From Candidatus Saccharimonadota bacterium (GTDB lineage: Bacteria > Patescibacteriota > Saccharimonadia > Saccharimonadales > UBA10212): a stretch of DNA of 38,930 bases. A program made the translations under genes and the position numbers. Shown one piece after another: positions 28,268 through 36,827 of the stretch. Position 1 is the stretch's first letter. Every line of letters begins with the position of its first letter. The notes under the pieces were generated by a model. The model had not been told where the DNA came from. It did not search any database and worked only from the letters and a program-made list of their open reading frames with translations. The stretch is taken from NCBI GenBank assembly GCA_016187125.1, contig JACPKF010000001.1:1-38930 (forward strand), written 5' to 3'.

Positions 28268-29511
28268 AAATTGGTCTGGTTTGTCCTTATAACATGTTTC
28301 AGCGTCCCGGAGGCGTTCCACATTTAATAATCCATCTGGCCGAAGGTCTACGAAAAAGAGGTCACAGTGTCAAAATCATCACTCCTAGGCCAACAACCTA
28401 TAAGGGCAAGGTGCCTGAAGACTACATCCTTTTAGGAAGTGTTAGAAATTTTGGCGGCGGCTTTGGAACAGCTGGTGCCTGGGGCAGTACCTTCAATGTC
28501 GCAGAGGTCAAAAGAACCTTAGAGGAAGAAAAATTTGATATCATAAACTTTCATGAGCCTTGGATTCCGATGATTGGTTGGCAAATCCTGAATTATTCAA
28601 AAGCCGCTCACGTTGGTACTTTTCATGCCAATTTGGCTGATAATACTGCCGGTAAATTTTGGATTAATACTTTTTACCCTATCGGCAAACCAATGATCGA
28701 AAAACTAGATATCCTTACCGCTCCGTCCAAAGTACCAACAGTTATGCTTATGGCCAAAGCCAATGAAGGCAACCAGCTGCATCAGTTTTTAATGGACAAT
28801 TTTACAATTATCCCAAACGGTGTTGATCTAAGAAAATATAGGCCTCCGAAGTCTAGGCAGCCTTTATCCGGAAAAAACACGAAAACTATAGTTTACGTTG
28901 GCAGACTTGAGAAAAGAAAGGGTGTGGAGTATTTGCTAGAGGCATTTAACCTGTTGGTTAAAGAAATGCCAAATGTTCATTTAGTAATCGCTGGTAAAGG
29001 TGGTAAGCAAAAAGAGCTGGAATACATAGTCGAAGATAACAAAACACCCAATGTCAGTTTTTCGGGTTTTATAACGGATGAGGAAAAAATCCGGCTGTTT
29101 GGGAATGCTGATCTAGTTTGTGCGCCAGCCATGTACGGAGAAAGTTTTGGAATAGTACTGGTTGAAGCGATGGCTATGGGCGCTCCAATTATTGCCGGCG
29201 CTAACCTTGGTTTTAAAAGTGTTATGAGCGGCAAGGGCCGAATCGGACTTGTTGATGCCCAGTCAGCTGATGATTTTGCCAATCGTATGGCTGTTTTTTT
29301 GAGCGTCCCGGAGATTGAAAAAATGATGCGTAACTGGGGAATTGCTACGTCCAAGCAATATGAGTACGAGCGAGTTATCAAGCAGTATGAGGCTACCTAC
29401 AAACAAGCAATCAAAATCAGTAATCAGAGGAAGATTGATAGAGCAGAAAAGAAAAATGACGGAAGGCTTAAAAAAATTGGTCGTCGGCTTTTTGTACGAC
29501 GACACGCTTGA
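28264..29511 (+). CDS. GT4-family glycosyltransferase (PimA-like)
   Basis: 415 residues, GT-B fold. N-terminal GLVCPYNMFQRPGGVPHLIIHLAEGLRKRGHSV, central GTFHANLAD and NFTIIPNGVDLRKY, donor-site IVYVGRLEKRKGVEYLLEAF, VIAGKGGKQKELE, and the ExnE-type motif MYGESFGIVLVEAMAMGAPIIAG. Most similar in layout to phosphatidyl-inositol mannosyltransferases. Transfers a sugar from a nucleotide-sugar to a lipid or glycan acceptor at the inner membrane face; acceptor inferred. Its end overlaps the next gene by 56 bp. Confidence 0.88.
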   Translation: MKIGLVCPYNMFQRPGGVPHLIIHLAEGLRKRGHSVKIITPRPTTYKGKVPEDYILLGSVRNFGGGFGTAGAWGSTFNVAEVKRTLEEEKFDIINFHEPWIPMIGWQILNYSKAAHVGTFHANLADNTAGKFWINTFYPIGKPMIEKLDILTAPSKVPTVMLMAKANEGNQLHQFLMDNFTIIPNGVDLRKYRPPKSRQPLSGKNTKTIVYVGRLEKRKGVEYLLEAFNLLVKEMPNVHLVIAGKGGKQKELEYIVEDNKTPNVSFSGFITDEEKIRLFGNADLVCAPAMYGESFGIVLVEAMAMGAPIIAGANLGFKSVMSGKGRIGLVDAQSADDFANRMAVFLSVPEIEKMMRNWGIATSKQYEYERVIKQYEATYKQAIKISNQRKIDRAEKKNDGRLKKIGRRLFVRRHA

Positions 29512-30613
29512 TAGCAGCGACGGCGTAGCTCAGTACGTCAAGACTATAGGGGCTTGGTTGAGCGAACAAGGTCACAGAGTTATTTATCTAGTCGGAGATA
29601 CAAAAACTAAAAATTGGGCCGGCGGCGAAGTTTATTCGTTGTCAAAAAACTTAAAGCTATCTTGGGGCGGTAATCGCCTGTCAATGCCGATACTAGCCAG
29701 AAAAAACTTAATTAGAAAAATTCTGAAGCAGAATCAATTAGACATACTACATGTACAAGTTCCGTATTCGCCTTTTATGGCTCAAAAGATTATCAATAGA
29801 ATCGACCCTTCGGTAGCAGTTGTAAGTACGTTCCATGTTTTTCCGGCAAGTTCGTTGAGTGTATTTGGTTCGAAATTGTTAAAGATAGTTTATGGTAAAA
29901 GTCTAAAACGATTCGATAGACATCTAAGTGTTAGTGCAGCGGCCCAATCCTATACCAAAGAAGTATTTAGTATTAGCTCATCAGTCATTCCCAATGTGGT
30001 AGATCTTAAAAAAATGTCGGCTGGCAAGACCACAGCTAAACCTTCTGCCCAGCAGATTGTTTTCCTGGGTCGGCTGGTCAAACGTAAAGGCGCTAAGCAA
30101 CTGCTGGAAGCTTTTTTGATCTTACACTCACGAATGCCTGAAGTCCTATTGACTATTGCTGGTGATGGTCCCAAAAGGTCTAGCCTCGAAAGATTTGTCC
30201 GCAAAAATAAACTTCGGGAATTTGTTAAGTTTCTGGGCTTTATAGATGAAAAGAGTAAAGCATCGTTACTGGTTGGTGCTGACATTGCCTGTTTCCCTTC
30301 ACTTTATGGCGAAAGTTTTGGCATAGTACTGATTGAAGCCATGGCCGCAGGCTCAGGCGCCGTTTTAGGTGGCGATAATCCGGGCTATCGAAGTGTTCTG
30401 GGCCAACAGCCAGTTCTGCTAGTAAATCCCGCCAATACAGACGAATTTGCCCGGCGACTTGAAAAGTTATTAATCAACAGAAAGCTACTTTGGCAAATAC
30501 ATAACTGGCAGGACGAACATATCAGGCAATTTGACATAGCCACAGTTGGTCCGAAACTGGTTGATATTTATAATCAGGCGATTGCCAATAAGACTCAAGG
30601 GAGGCATAATTAA
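29456..30613 (+). CDS. Second GT4-family glycosyltransferase
   Basis: 385 residues from the ATG at 29456 (MTEGLKKLVVGFLYDDTLDSSDGVAQYV). Further upstream in-frame starts would be buried in the previous gene and add unrelated sequence. Motifs: GEVYSLSKNLKLSWGG, VSTFHVFPASS, SSVIPNVVDLKKM, IVFLGRLVKRKGAKQLLEAF, TIAGDGPKRSSLE and LYGESFGIVLIEAMAAGSGAVLGG. A paralogue-like partner of the upstream GT4; two consecutive transfers to one lipid anchor are plausible. Long 56-bp overlap, so translation is coupled. Confidence 0.87.
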   Translation: MTEGLKKLVVGFLYDDTLDSSDGVAQYVKTIGAWLSEQGHRVIYLVGDTKTKNWAGGEVYSLSKNLKLSWGGNRLSMPILARKNLIRKILKQNQLDILHVQVPYSPFMAQKIINRIDPSVAVVSTFHVFPASSLSVFGSKLLKIVYGKSLKRFDRHLSVSAAAQSYTKEVFSISSSVIPNVVDLKKMSAGKTTAKPSAQQIVFLGRLVKRKGAKQLLEAFLILHSRMPEVLLTIAGDGPKRSSLERFVRKNKLREFVKFLGFIDEKSKASLLVGADIACFPSLYGESFGIVLIEAMAAGSGAVLGGDNPGYRSVLGQQPVLLVNPANTDEFARRLEKLLINRKLLWQIHNWQDEHIRQFDIATVGPKLVDIYNQAIANKTQGRHN

Positions 30614-30617
30614 CGGT

Positions 30618-31712
30618 ATGAACAACCGCAATATTACGGTTAGTATTAGCAATCGAACTATTCTCCGAGCAATTCTATGGGTCGTGGGAGCTATAGCCGC
30701 TTATCATTTTATCGGTCGTGTGACACATGTCTTAACTCTTATTTTTATCTCAATCTTTTTAGCTTTGGCGCTTAACCCGGTCGTGTCTTGGGCTAGTCGG
30801 CGCCTGCATGTAAAAAGTCGCGGCCGCGCCACTGCTGTCTCCTATCTTCTAGTAGTCGGATTTTTGACTGGCTTTTTCTTGTTAGTTATCCCACCGCTAA
30901 TAAGCCAAACTCGTGATTTTATTAGAGATGTGCCACAAACTGTTGAGACTTTTCAGCGTCAAGATTCCGGTTTAGCCAGAACCGCTCGCAGGTATCACGT
31001 TGATGAAAAATTGACTGAGGGCGCTCGGAATCTAACCAAGCAATATGGCAATTTTGGCACCGCTATTTTAGACACCACTAAGCGCGTAGCCGAAGCCCTG
31101 GCTTCATTTTTCGTGGTGCTTGTTTTGACCTTCATGATGCTGGTTGAAGGACCTAAATGGTTAGAATTAGGATTTGGCACTATGCCGGAAAAAGACAAGC
31201 TCCGTAGCAAACGTCTGGCGAACAGGATGTACAAAGCTGTAACCGGGTTTGTCAACGGTCAAGTGATATTGGCGGCCGTGGCTGGCCTTTTCGCTTTTAT
31301 AGCTTTGGAAATAGCATCGCATGTCATGTCCGTAAGTGTTAACGCTATGGCGCTGGCCGGCATAGTTGCTGTTTTTGGAGTAATCCCACTTTTTGGCAAT
31401 CCGATTGCTGCCGTCTTAGTGGTGCTGGTCAGCCTGTTAAATTCGATCTCTCTGGGATTGGTTATGGCGATTTATTTCGTAATTTATTTCTTTATAGAAA
31501 ATCATACCTTTCAGCCTTTACTACAGGCCAAACTTAATGAGCTGACACCACTCATGGTATTTATAGCCGCTCTTGTGGGAGTGGGGTTCGGTGGCATCCT
31601 GGGCGCTATTGTTGCCATACCGACTGCCAGCGCTATAAAAATCATACTCGAAGATTACTATGAGCGCCGTGAGCACCACAAACCAGCCATAGCCAAAGAA
31701 TCAATTAGCTAA
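30618..31712 (+). CDS. AI-2E-family permease
   Basis: 364 residues from the ATG at 30618, preceded by AAGGGAGG. Eight-span pattern typical of the family: AILWVVGAIAAYHF near the N-terminus, FISIFLALALNPVVSWASRRL, GFLTGFFLLVIPPL, ASFFVVLVLTFMMLVEGPKWLE, VNGQVILAAVAGLFAFIALEI, VFGVIPLFGNPIAAVLVVLVSL, and VIYFFIENHTFQPLLQ before the last spans. The substrate is unknown; family members were linked to AI-2 export and Na/Li-H exchange. 4 nt after the second GT4 gene, and overlapping cysS tail-to-tail by 8 bp. Confidence 0.85.
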   Translation: MNNRNITVSISNRTILRAILWVVGAIAAYHFIGRVTHVLTLIFISIFLALALNPVVSWASRRLHVKSRGRATAVSYLLVVGFLTGFFLLVIPPLISQTRDFIRDVPQTVETFQRQDSGLARTARRYHVDEKLTEGARNLTKQYGNFGTAILDTTKRVAEALASFFVVLVLTFMMLVEGPKWLELGFGTMPEKDKLRSKRLANRMYKAVTGFVNGQVILAAVAGLFAFIALEIASHVMSVSVNAMALAGIVAVFGVIPLFGNPIAAVLVVLVSLLNSISLGLVMAIYFVIYFFIENHTFQPLLQAKLNELTPLMVFIAALVGVGFGGILGAIVAIPTASAIKIILEDYYERREHHKPAIAKESIS

Positions 31713-33114
31713 GATGATCTCTGTGCCAAATAGGTCCTTGCGGCGAATCGTCTATTGCTAGACCTTCGCCTGATAGCTTTTGGCGGATGATATCTGCTTC
31801 ATCCCATCGCTCTAATTTCCGGGCCTGTTCACGATCGGCAATCATTTGCTTTTGAATTTTCGTAATGTCGGTTCTACTTTTTAAGCCGAGTCCGAATATG
31901 AAGTCTAGCTTGTCTAATAACTCAGCTGTTGGACGACCTTTGATTAGGTACCGGTTTAGGACACCCAGAGCCACAGGCGTATTTAGATCATCTTGAATGG
32001 CCGATATTAGCAGTTCTAGCAGATGAGTTGTATCCTGAGCGGTAATTTCTTCTGAAACACTCGGCTGGTAAATCTGGTCCGCCCAGGCGTACATATTGGA
32101 CAAGTTTTGAGCGGCAGCCTTTAAACTATCCCAGGTGAAATTCATTTGACTTCGGTAATGCGCTTGTAAAAACAAAAGCCGCAGTGCTAAGGGCTGAAAG
32201 CCTTTTTTGGCAAGATCATTGAGAGTATAAAAATTAGCCTTTGACTTGGCCATTTTTTGGTCGTCGGCATGCAAGTGTTCGCTATGCAGCCAAAACCTAG
32301 CCAGTTTATGTCCAAAGGCCGCCTCGGTTTGAGCCATCTCGTTGACGTGGTGAGTGCCGATATTATCAACCCCACCGGTATGAATATCTATCGGATCACC
32401 TAGCGTGCTGTGAATAATGGCCGAACATTCTAAGTGCCAGCCGGGGAAGCCTTCGCCCCATGGACTCATCCAACGCATATCATGGTTTATAAATCTTCCA
32501 GTGGCAAAAAACCAAAGACCAAAATCTTGCGGGCTACGCTTGTTCTTATCTGTTATAACTTCGTGACGGACGGCTACCTCTTTGTCGGATAGCCTTTGTC
32601 TGGTAAGTTCGCCGTAACTAGGTAATTTAGCGACGTCAAAATAGATGGCTTCTTTAGTTTGATAGGCAAAATCTTTATCTAATAATATTTTGACTATAGC
32701 GATTTGGGGATCTATAAAGTCCGTTGCCCGAGCATAATTGTCGTCTTTGGAACGGTAGCCGTTGGGTGGCAATATGTTCATGGCCAGCATATCTTTTTTG
32801 AAAGCATCGGCGTAGAATTTAGCAATCTCCCAAACCGATTTACCTTCCCTGGCAGCGCCTGCTTCGAGCTTGTCCTCGCCCTCGTCACTGTCACTTACTA
32901 AATGTCCTACATCAGTAATATTCATAACATGCTTAACTTTGTAGCCGCTGGCGCTGAGCGCTCGGCGCAAGCTGTCGTCAAAGGTAAATTTACGCAAATT
33001 ACCAATATGCATGTAGTCATAGACGGTTGGTCCGCAGCTATAAAGCCTAACTTCGCCGTCGTTTATAGGTTTAAAGTCTTCCTTTTTACGCGTTAAAGTA
33101 TTATGCAGTTTCAT
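31705..33114 (-). CDS. cysS: Cysteinyl-tRNA synthetase
   Basis: 469 residues, full length. Class I motifs SCGPTVYDYMHIGNLRKF (HIGH-like HIGN, and the zinc Cys), GWHLECSAI (zinc Cys), HTGGVDNIGTHHVNEMAQTEAAFG, and KMSKS-type DDQKMAKSKANF. C-terminal helical and small end domains are present (IADREQARKLERWDEADIIRQKL). The ATG directly abuts a 77-bp inverted-repeat element and overlaps the stop of its leader ORF; no ribosome site of its own is visible. It follows the DHH phosphoesterase gene. Confidence 0.96.
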   Translation of the reverse strand: MKLHNTLTRKKEDFKPINDGEVRLYSCGPTVYDYMHIGNLRKFTFDDSLRRALSASGYKVKHVMNITDVGHLVSDSDEGEDKLEAGAAREGKSVWEIAKFYADAFKKDMLAMNILPPNGYRSKDDNYARATDFIDPQIAIVKILLDKDFAYQTKEAIYFDVAKLPSYGELTRQRLSDKEVAVRHEVITDKNKRSPQDFGLWFFATGRFINHDMRWMSPWGEGFPGWHLECSAIIHSTLGDPIDIHTGGVDNIGTHHVNEMAQTEAAFGHKLARFWLHSEHLHADDQKMAKSKANFYTLNDLAKKGFQPLALRLLFLQAHYRSQMNFTWDSLKAAAQNLSNMYAWADQIYQPSVSEEITAQDTTHLLELLISAIQDDLNTPVALGVLNRYLIKGRPTAELLDKLDFIFGLGLKSRTDITKIQKQMIADREQARKLERWDEADIIRQKLSGEGLAIDDSPQGPIWHRDHLS

Positions 33115-33197
33115 CCCGTTAGAGCTCCGCTTGACTGCCGGCTAGTTATGCGGCAGATTTTATCAAAGATAAAATACTTAGCTCTAACGGGATTCAT
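33111..33197 (-). CDS. 28-codon leader ORF (copy B) coupled to cysS
   Basis: ATG at 33197 inside the last codons of the DHH gene, TGA at 33113-33111 overlapping the cysS ATG (ATGA). The peptide begins MNPVRAKYF and ends GALTG, nearly the same as copy A. The DHH stop codon (TAG at 33186-33184) lies inside the CCCGTTAGAG arm, so ribosomes leaving DHH terminate 11-13 nt past this ATG and could re-initiate here before passing to cysS. Confidence 0.55.
   Translation of the reverse strand: MNPVRAKYFIFDKICRITSRQSSGALTG
33115..33191 (-). promoter_or_regulatory. Inverted-repeat leader element, copy B
   Basis: 77 bp, exactly filling the gap to the cysS ATG. Outer stem CCCGTTAGAGCT/AGCTCTAACGGG is 12 bp and perfect. 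Inner hairpin ATTTTATC-ttt-GATAAAAT has the loop bases complementary to copy A. CTGCCG/CGGCAG is kept, while the competing long hairpin of copy A is weakened to 8 of 10 pairs. Confidence 0.6.
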
Positions 33198-34209
33198 GTT
33201 TCTTCTCGATTTGGTCTAGCAGCTCAGCTGCTACTTCAATAGTTTCCGTTTTAATCTCATCATAAGTCCGACCATCAGTAATTTTAAAACCGCTGGCCAG
33301 CGAATGGCCGCCTCCTCCAAAATGCTCGGCCAATTTATCGGCCAGCGGGTAGCCAAAGTTGCAGCGGATTTTAGCAGTCACTTTGCCATCTTTGTACAGT
33401 TTGAAGGCAACCGCTACGTCGGTGCCGATAGCCAAACGCATATCATCAATAACCAGCATTGATGGATTATACCAAGGGCTGTATTTTTCAATCTCCGGCC
33501 ATGGAATACTAACCGTAGCGATACGGTTGTGGCTATGAAACTCAACCCGCTGCAGCAGACGACCTTTATAATGAATCAGTTCCGGGTCACGCTTGAGTGT
33601 CTCGCGCCTGGCACTGTCTAGTTCTGCCAGACTGATCCCGGCTTCAACTATTTCACCGATAATATGGATCGATCTGGCCGAGGTGGCCTCGCTCATTAGG
33701 CCCAAGCTATCACTCAGGATGGCGATGGCAATAAGTTTTTTGGCCTCATCGCTCATTGGCCATTTCAATTTTTGGCATAGTTCGTAAATTACTTCGCCGG
33801 TGGCGACAGCTGGCGGGCTATAAATAACACTGGCAAAACTAATAGTTGATTTGGTGCTGTGGTGGTCTAAGACAATAGATGGTTTAGCCGCTAGCCAGGC
33901 TTTGGAGCCATTTTTGTTGAGTTGCTCGAGCAGGCCGTCACTGCTGGTGTCAACGATAACAGAAGCATCGAACTGCTTGGGCAGTTCGCGCTGGACCCGA
34001 CTCCAACCGGCTAAATAGTGGAGATGAATTGGTAAATCTACCCCGCAGTAAAGAACTATATTTTTATCACGCTGGCCAAAAATTGATTCCAGGGCTAGAG
34101 CGCTCGCCAGGCTGTCCATGTCCGGATTATCGGCTTGGACTATAACAATGGTTTCAGCGCTGCTGATAATTTCTGCTATTTGCTTAATTTTGGAAGAATC
34201 AGAACTCAT
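33184..34209 (-). CDS. DHH-family phosphoesterase (NrnA/oligoribonuclease-like)
   Basis: 341 residues. DHH motifs: VQADNPDMDSLASALAL (motif I), VIVDTSSDGLL (motif II), IVLDHHSTKS (the DHH box), IAILSDSLGLM (motif IV). The C-terminal DHHA1 part ends LAEHFGGGGHSLASGFKI, the GGGH substrate loop. Mn-dependent hydrolysis of short oligoribonucleotides or of pAp/c-di-NMP-type products is expected. CTGGGTTACAAT ends 9 nt before the ATG. The gene leads into leader ORF B and cysS. Confidence 0.88.
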   Translation of the reverse strand: MSSDSSKIKQIAEIISSAETIVIVQADNPDMDSLASALALESIFGQRDKNIVLYCGVDLPIHLHYLAGWSRVQRELPKQFDASVIVDTSSDGLLEQLNKNGSKAWLAAKPSIVLDHHSTKSTISFASVIYSPPAVATGEVIYELCQKLKWPMSDEAKKLIAIAILSDSLGLMSEATSARSIHIIGEIVEAGISLAELDSARRETLKRDPELIHYKGRLLQRVEFHSHNRIATVSIPWPEIEKYSPWYNPSMLVIDDMRLAIGTDVAVAFKLYKDGKVTAKIRCNFGYPLADKLAEHFGGGGHSLASGFKITDGRTYDEIKTETIEVAAELLDQIEKKHESR

Positions 34210-34362
34210 TTAACCTCTATTGTAACCCAGCGCTTGGGTCCGCGGCTATCTATTTATCATTGATAAGTTAAGACAACCCAATACCAAAGACAAAGTTAGT
34301 TACTGCCCGAGCGCCGACCAAGGAGCTGGGTAGCACCGTTCGATGCCGGTTATAAGTAGCGT

Positions 34363-34968
34363 TTACAAACTCTGTCGACCTTCTAAGGCTCTAGTCAAGG
34401 TAATTTGGTCGGCGTATTCAAGATCCACACCTACAGGCAAACCACGGGCCAGTCTGGTAACTTTGACCGGATAGTCACCGACTTGTTGCATTATTAGCAG
34501 CGCCGTACTCTCGCCTTCAATGCTGGCGTTAGTCGCTAAGATAAGTTCTTTAACTTTATCTTTAGCAACTCGTTTAACTAGCTCGGCTATATGCAGCTGT
34601 TCTGGGCTGATGCCTTCAATTGGAGAGACTAACCCTCCAAGGACATGGTAGGTTCCCTTAAAACTGTTAGTTTTTTCGAGGGCTACGATATCGAATGGAT
34701 CGGCCACGACAGCTACAATTTGTTTATCACGTTTGGGGTCGGTGTAAAGTGGACTAAATTTTTGGCCTTTGTCTATCAATGCAAAAGTTTTTGGGCAGTG
34801 GGAAACACCACTGTGTAGCTTACTAAGTGAACTGGCTATTGCCTGAGCCTTAGCCGGCTGGGTCCGCAGCAAATAATAAGCATAGCGCTCAGCCGTGCGC
34901 GGACCAACACCGGGCAATTGGCCTAAAGCCTCTATAACGCGGGCTAAGCTTTGAGGAACAACGTTCAT
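34363..34968 (-). CDS. recR: Recombination protein RecR lacking the zinc finger
   Basis: 201 residues. Helix-hairpin-helix LGQLPGVGPRTAERYAYYLL, Toprim domain IVAVVADPFDIVALEK, YHVLGGLVSPIEGI, ELILATNASIEGESTALLI, and Walker-B-like tail ARGLPVGVDLEYADQITLTRALEGR. RecR normally has four zinc cysteines between the HhH and Toprim parts; only C58 remains (SHCPKTFALIDKGQKFSP). It should still form the ring clamp for gap repair with RecO. AGGAGG precedes the ATG. Downstream of ybaB, as in most bacteria. Confidence 0.93.
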   Translation of the reverse strand: MNVVPQSLARVIEALGQLPGVGPRTAERYAYYLLRTQPAKAQAIASSLSKLHSGVSHCPKTFALIDKGQKFSPLYTDPKRDKQIVAVVADPFDIVALEKTNSFKGTYHVLGGLVSPIEGISPEQLHIAELVKRVAKDKVKELILATNASIEGESTALLIMQQVGDYPVKVTRLARGLPVGVDLEYADQITLTRALEGRQSL

Positions 34969-35158
34969 AACACGCCTCCTACTCTCGGCTTAATTTTCAA
35001 TTTACAACGAAAAGTTGCGTGGCAACCTCGTTGCTTTACGCAATTTTCATTGAATTTACATTTCACAATTTACAAACATTAGCTGAAACCTCATTGATTA
35101 CCGGTAATTGGTTATTAATTGAGAATCGATAATTGAGCATTGTTCATTGCAATTTAGG
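34969..35158. other. A+T-rich recR-ybaB spacer with CAATTTAC-like units
   Basis: Contains repeated units such as CAATTTAC, ACAATTTAC and ATTGAATTTAC, and a pair AACGAAAAGTTGCGTGGCAACC..GTTGC that can fold (GTTGC/GCAAC). Similar units occur at 35465-35525 and 38215-38275. No ORF. Confidence 0.4.
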
Positions 35159-35452
35159 CTACATGCCTAAATTGCTTAACGCGCCCATCATAGGCTGCAT
35201 TTTTTCGGCCGCAAGTTTTTGACTTTTTGAAATCGCTTCTTTGACGGCCTCTTCTATCCAATTTTCTAATTGACCGATGTCGCTAGTATCAATCATCTCC
35301 GGGTTAATACTGATTTTCTTAATTTTTTGTTCGCCGCTAATTTCAACTCGCACTGCTCCCTCGCCGGCTTCCACTACAATAATTTCTCTTTGCAGCTCCT
35401 TTTGCAGTTTACGGGCCTTCATCAGTAGCCTGGCTTGGTCAAATTTGCTCAC
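35159..35452 (-). CDS. ybaB: YbaB/EbfC-family nucleoid-associated protein
   Basis: 97 residues from a GTG with AAGGAG upstream. Helix-strand-helix of the family: FDQARLLMKARKLQKELQREIIVVEAGEGAVRVEISGEQKIKKISINPEMI, then DIGQLENWIEEAVKEAISKSQKLAAEKMQPMMGAL. Dimeric DNA-binding protein, almost always near dnaX-recR. Here dnaB and a membrane gene separate it from dnaX, and 190 bp of A+T-rich repeats separate it from recR. Confidence 0.92.
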   Translation of the reverse strand: MSKFDQARLLMKARKLQKELQREIIVVEAGEGAVRVEISGEQKIKKISINPEMIDTSDIGQLENWIEEAVKEAISKSQKLAAEKMQPMMGALSNLGM

Positions 35453-35526
35453 ATCAACTCCTTCCAGTCATTAAATGCTCAAACATCAATGAACAATTGT
35501 CAATGAAGTTGCATTGAACATTGGCT

Positions 35527-36720
35527 TTATTTTAACACGTATAGGCTTTTGGTAGACGGGGTGTTTGGCCAGGCGGAAAGGCTGTAATTAAGTCCGTACG
35601 TGATATGAAGGCCGACCAATATACTCATCAGTGCCAAGGCTAGATATTTAGGAATTGGATTACGGGGGAAAACCTTGCGCCATTCTACAAACAAATACCG
35701 CAGTCCGGCCGCCACCAACATAAATATAGCCGCTAAGCTAAACATCAAATAGATGGGACTATGATTCAAGCCAGAGGCGATCAGGCCCAAAACTATCAAA
35801 AAAACTAGACTGTAAATCTTGGCTCGGGCCAGCCGACCCATAGCGTAAGTCCCAAAAATCAGTAAGATTATCTGAGCGGCGTCGAGAATTGGCAGCCGGC
35901 CAATAATTAAGTCACTAGGCGAAGGGGCTTGCAAAGTCAAAGCCAGGACAGCCCAGCCTAACTGACTAAGTCCCTCAACTGCAGATGGCCAATCACTGGG
36001 TATGAGCAGCCAAGCTCGGATAAGACTCGGATGCTTAGCAAGACCGTAAACTAAAGGAACAATAAGCAGCAGTGATATGAGTAGTCCCAGAACCTTATAG
36101 CGGCGACTAATTTTTGACAGCGCGGCAGCTACCCGCCGCCGCTTAAAGATAAGAATTCCAAAGACTAACCAGACTCCACCAGGGATGTAAAACGTGCTAG
36201 CGGCAACGAGGCACAAAGCCATCCAAGCAACGCTGGTCTTGGTCTTAGGTTTTTCCAGCCAAGTGTAAATTGCCAGCAGGGCCAAAGGCGAAAGTAGTAG
36301 TATTCCCGGCGTGGCGCTCCTGGCACTTAAAATCACCAGAGGTGTGCTGGCGGCAATAAGAGCCGACAAAACACCGATAATTTTACCAAACCAGGCTTTG
36401 GCCAGATAGTAAAATGCCCACATCAAAACTACAGCCAAAATTGCCGATGGCAATCTTAAATAAAAGGCCGTAGTCGAAGTAAAGTGAGTCAACAAATATT
36501 GTAGAAAATGATAAGGAGCATTTAAAGGACTCTCAACAATGGTCTGCAAGGAATTACTAGCAGCTCTGGCCGATAACTCGGCTTGACTTAAACCTTTTGT
36601 CAATGAATCTAAACGCCAGAAGTATAAAAAGAAGACCAAAACTGTCAAACCTACGTAGGCAAAAAATTTATACGGTTGATTAATAAGCCGCTTTAGGCTG
36701 ACCCACACATAACCCAACAT
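35527..36720 (-). CDS. GT-C-type polytopic membrane protein (GT39/ArnT-like)
   Basis: 397 residues with about ten membrane spans. Layout resembles glycosyltransferase family 39/PMT: first span (FAYVGLTVLVFFLYFWRL), a short outer loop GLSQAELSARAASNSL where active members have an acidic PDE/DEA motif, then RLPSAILAVVLMWAFYYLAKAWFG and repeated spans. The loop has Gln-Ala-Glu, so the metal-binding acid is partly altered. It may use a lipid-linked sugar on the outer face, or may be inactive. TATACT lies 7 nt before the ATG. Confidence 0.6.
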   Translation of the reverse strand: MLGYVWVSLKRLINQPYKFFAYVGLTVLVFFLYFWRLDSLTKGLSQAELSARAASNSLQTIVESPLNAPYHFLQYLLTHFTSTTAFYLRLPSAILAVVLMWAFYYLAKAWFGKIIGVLSALIAASTPLVILSARSATPGILLLSPLALLAIYTWLEKPKTKTSVAWMALCLVAASTFYIPGGVWLVFGILIFKRRRVAAALSKISRRYKVLGLLISLLLIVPLVYGLAKHPSLIRAWLLIPSDWPSAVEGLSQLGWAVLALTLQAPSPSDLIIGRLPILDAAQIILLIFGTYAMGRLARAKIYSLVFLIVLGLIASGLNHSPIYLMFSLAAIFMLVAAGLRYLFVEWRKVFPRNPIPKYLALALMSILVGLHITYGLNYSLSAWPNTPSTKSLYVLK

Positions 36721-36727
36721 AAGTCAC

Positions 36728-36733
36728 AGTATA
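36728..36733 (-). promoter_or_regulatory. -10 box of the GT-C-type gene
   Basis: TATACT on the minus strand, 7 nt, then ATG at 36720. Just upstream, CGGACTT-tt-AAGTCCG (36738-36753) can form a hairpin after dnaB. Confidence 0.4.
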
Positions 36734-36827
36734 GCGGACTTTTAAGTCCGTAGAAAAAAGTTAAAAAATATCAAAAAGAGCAATCTAACATCCTTATTAC
36801 TTGGTGCTTTCGGCTTATTGGATGTGG

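Noticed and set aside
34210-34362. Possible 4.5S/SRP RNA between recR and the DHH gene
   Set aside because: The location near recR is suggestive, but the conserved GGAAGGAAGCAG-type tetraloop region is absent on both strands.
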